DNA from: Azorhizobium sp943369575
Lineage (GTDB): Bacteria > Pseudomonadota > Alphaproteobacteria > Rhizobiales > Xanthobacteraceae
Length of the DNA stretch: 5,715 nt
Reading direction: 5' to 3'
NCBI GenBank assembly: GCA_943369575.1
Contig: CALRNP020000296.1
Span: 1-5,715, forward strand
The notes under the pieces are model-generated. The model was given only the letters and a program-made list of their open reading frames with translations. It was not told where the DNA came from and searched no databases. Positions 5,120 through 5,715 of the stretch are shown here, in pieces (position 1 is the stretch's first letter; each line of letters opens with the position of its first letter). Both the position numbers and the translations under genes were made by a program.

Positions 5120-5563
5120 CTATTTGATCCCAAGCCGCTTCTCGCGCAGATCGAACCATGCGACCAGAAGGAAGCCGCCCACCAGGCCGAGGTGCTCGAA
5201 GAAGCCGTTAGCCGACATCATCCGCTCGGGGGGCGCCAGCTCCCAGAAGCGATTGGCTAAGAGATTGGCTATAAAGGTAAATCCCGCCAGCCCCAAGGCG
5301 CCGGCCCAGCGATAGAGGCCGGACAGGATCAGCACCGAGGCCCCCAGTTCCAGGGCGATGGTGGCCGCCGCCATGGGTGCGGCGGGGGCGATGCCGAAAT
5401 GCACCATCTCCGCCACCGCTCCGGGGAAATCCAATAGCTTTGCAATGCCGCCCTGAAGATAAGCCGCGCACAGAAAAAGCAACGCCAGCCACATAATGAT
5501 CGGTGCAGAGTAGAGAGCGGCGAACCGCTCCGTGAGGGCGGATGCCGCTTTTGGCCTCGTCAT
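5120..5563 (-). CDS. DoxX-family small integral membrane protein
   Basis: The 147-residue product has four hydrophobic helices at about residues 22-42, 62-82, 86-104 and 122-138, the DoxX topology. The family hallmark segments are present: LQGGIAKLLDF (36-46) after helix 1, LELGASVLILSG in helix 2, and NGFFEHLGLVGGFLL (119-133) in helix 4. DoxX proteins are loosely tied to redox or thiol chemistry at the membrane, but no defined reaction can be assigned. The ATG at 5563 is chosen because it lies two bases after the stop of the upstream gene, suggesting reinitiation; no good ribosome site is visible. A TTG at 5578 in the same frame would add five residues. It converges with the MFS gene and forms a separate unit with the Cys-rich gene upstream. 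Confidence 0.88.
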   Translation of the reverse strand: MTRPKAASALTERFAALYSAPIIMWLALLFLCAAYLQGGIAKLLDFPGAVAEMVHFGIAPAAPMAAATIALELGASVLILSGLYRWAGALGLAGFTFIANLLANRFWELAPPERMMSANGFFEHLGLVGGFLLVAWFDLREKRLGIK

Positions 5564-5565
5564 GG

Positions 5566-5715
5566 TCAGAACGCCCAACAGGAGCAGCCGAGGGCGCCCC
5601 AGAATCCGGTGTCCGAGGTGGGGGCATCGGCGGTCCAGGCGGCAGCATGGGCATGGCCGTGCACCCCGCAGGAACTGGCGCAGCCACAGGCCGCGGCCAT
5701 GGCATACTTGCTCTC
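5566..5715 (-). CDS. Short cysteine-rich protein or peptide, 3' part (or nearly whole gene)
   Basis: An open frame enters from the right edge and ends in TGA at 5568-5566; 49 residues are visible. They hold five cysteines in two clusters: CGCASSC near the left and GCSCWAF at the very C-terminus, with a His-rich stretch HGHAH between them. An internal ATG at 5700 would give a complete 44-residue peptide, but the frame is open to the window edge, so the gene may be longer. Third positions are mostly G or C, as in the real genes here, and the stop is two bases before the DoxX ATG, which supports a coupled gene pair. I do not recognise a family. Clustered Cys and His suggest metal binding or a modified peptide; a precursor of the kind associated with DoxX-containing (bufferin-like) operons is one speculative reading, but no modifying enzyme is visible. 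Confidence 0.55.
   Translation of the reverse strand, partial: ESKYAMAAACGCASSCGVHGHAHAAAWTADAPTSDTGFWGALGCSCWAF

Noticed and set aside
5208..5705. A 165-codon minus-strand frame starting at 5705, overlapping DoxX in another frame
   Set aside because: Pro/Arg/Gly-rich and out of frame with the clear four-helix DoxX protein; the Cys-rich frame ending at 5566 gives better coupling.

Overview
The window is GC-rich DNA (about two thirds G+C by eye, strong G/C preference at third codon positions) with the look of an alphaproteobacterium. The gene types (NitT/TauT-type ABC importer, IclR regulator, DapA-superfamily lyase, MFS carrier) and codon use would fit Hyphomicrobiales such as the Xanthobacteraceae, but no marker gene fixes the taxon. 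I see no rRNA, tRNA, CRISPR array or transposase.

Layout. Positions 1-1148 (minus strand) carry the start of an ABC importer operon: the permease comes first, then the ATPase, which runs off the left end. Positions 1149-1372 are a divergent control region with one plausible sigma-70-type promoter in each direction and several dyads that look like operators. Positions 1373-4879 (plus strand) hold an IclR-family regulator, a class I aldolase/lyase of the dihydrodipicolinate synthase/N-acetylneuraminate lyase superfamily, and an MFS symporter. The gaps between these three genes (104 and 151 bp) contain strong GC hairpins and no obvious promoter, so they may be one transcript. Positions 4880-5119 separate two convergent transcripts and hold a tandem repeat, a strong hairpin and a cluster of TGACAC/GTGTCA dyads. 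Positions 5120-5715 (minus strand) encode a small DoxX-family membrane protein, preceded by the 3' end (or perhaps all) of a short cysteine-rich protein.

How it may work together (inference). The regulator sits between an ABC importer and a lyase-plus-carrier pair. The simplest reading is a small catabolic island: a small organic acid or related compound is imported by the ABC and/or MFS system, its 2-oxo-acid derivative is cleaved or dehydrated by the lyase, and IclR senses the substrate. The lyase has lost two of the three DapA catalytic-triad residues, so its reaction is probably not lysine biosynthesis and is unknown. The Cys-rich peptide and DoxX pair at the right end is a separate unit. 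It faintly resembles metal- or thiol-linked peptide operons that carry DoxX proteins, and it is the part most likely to hide something undescribed.
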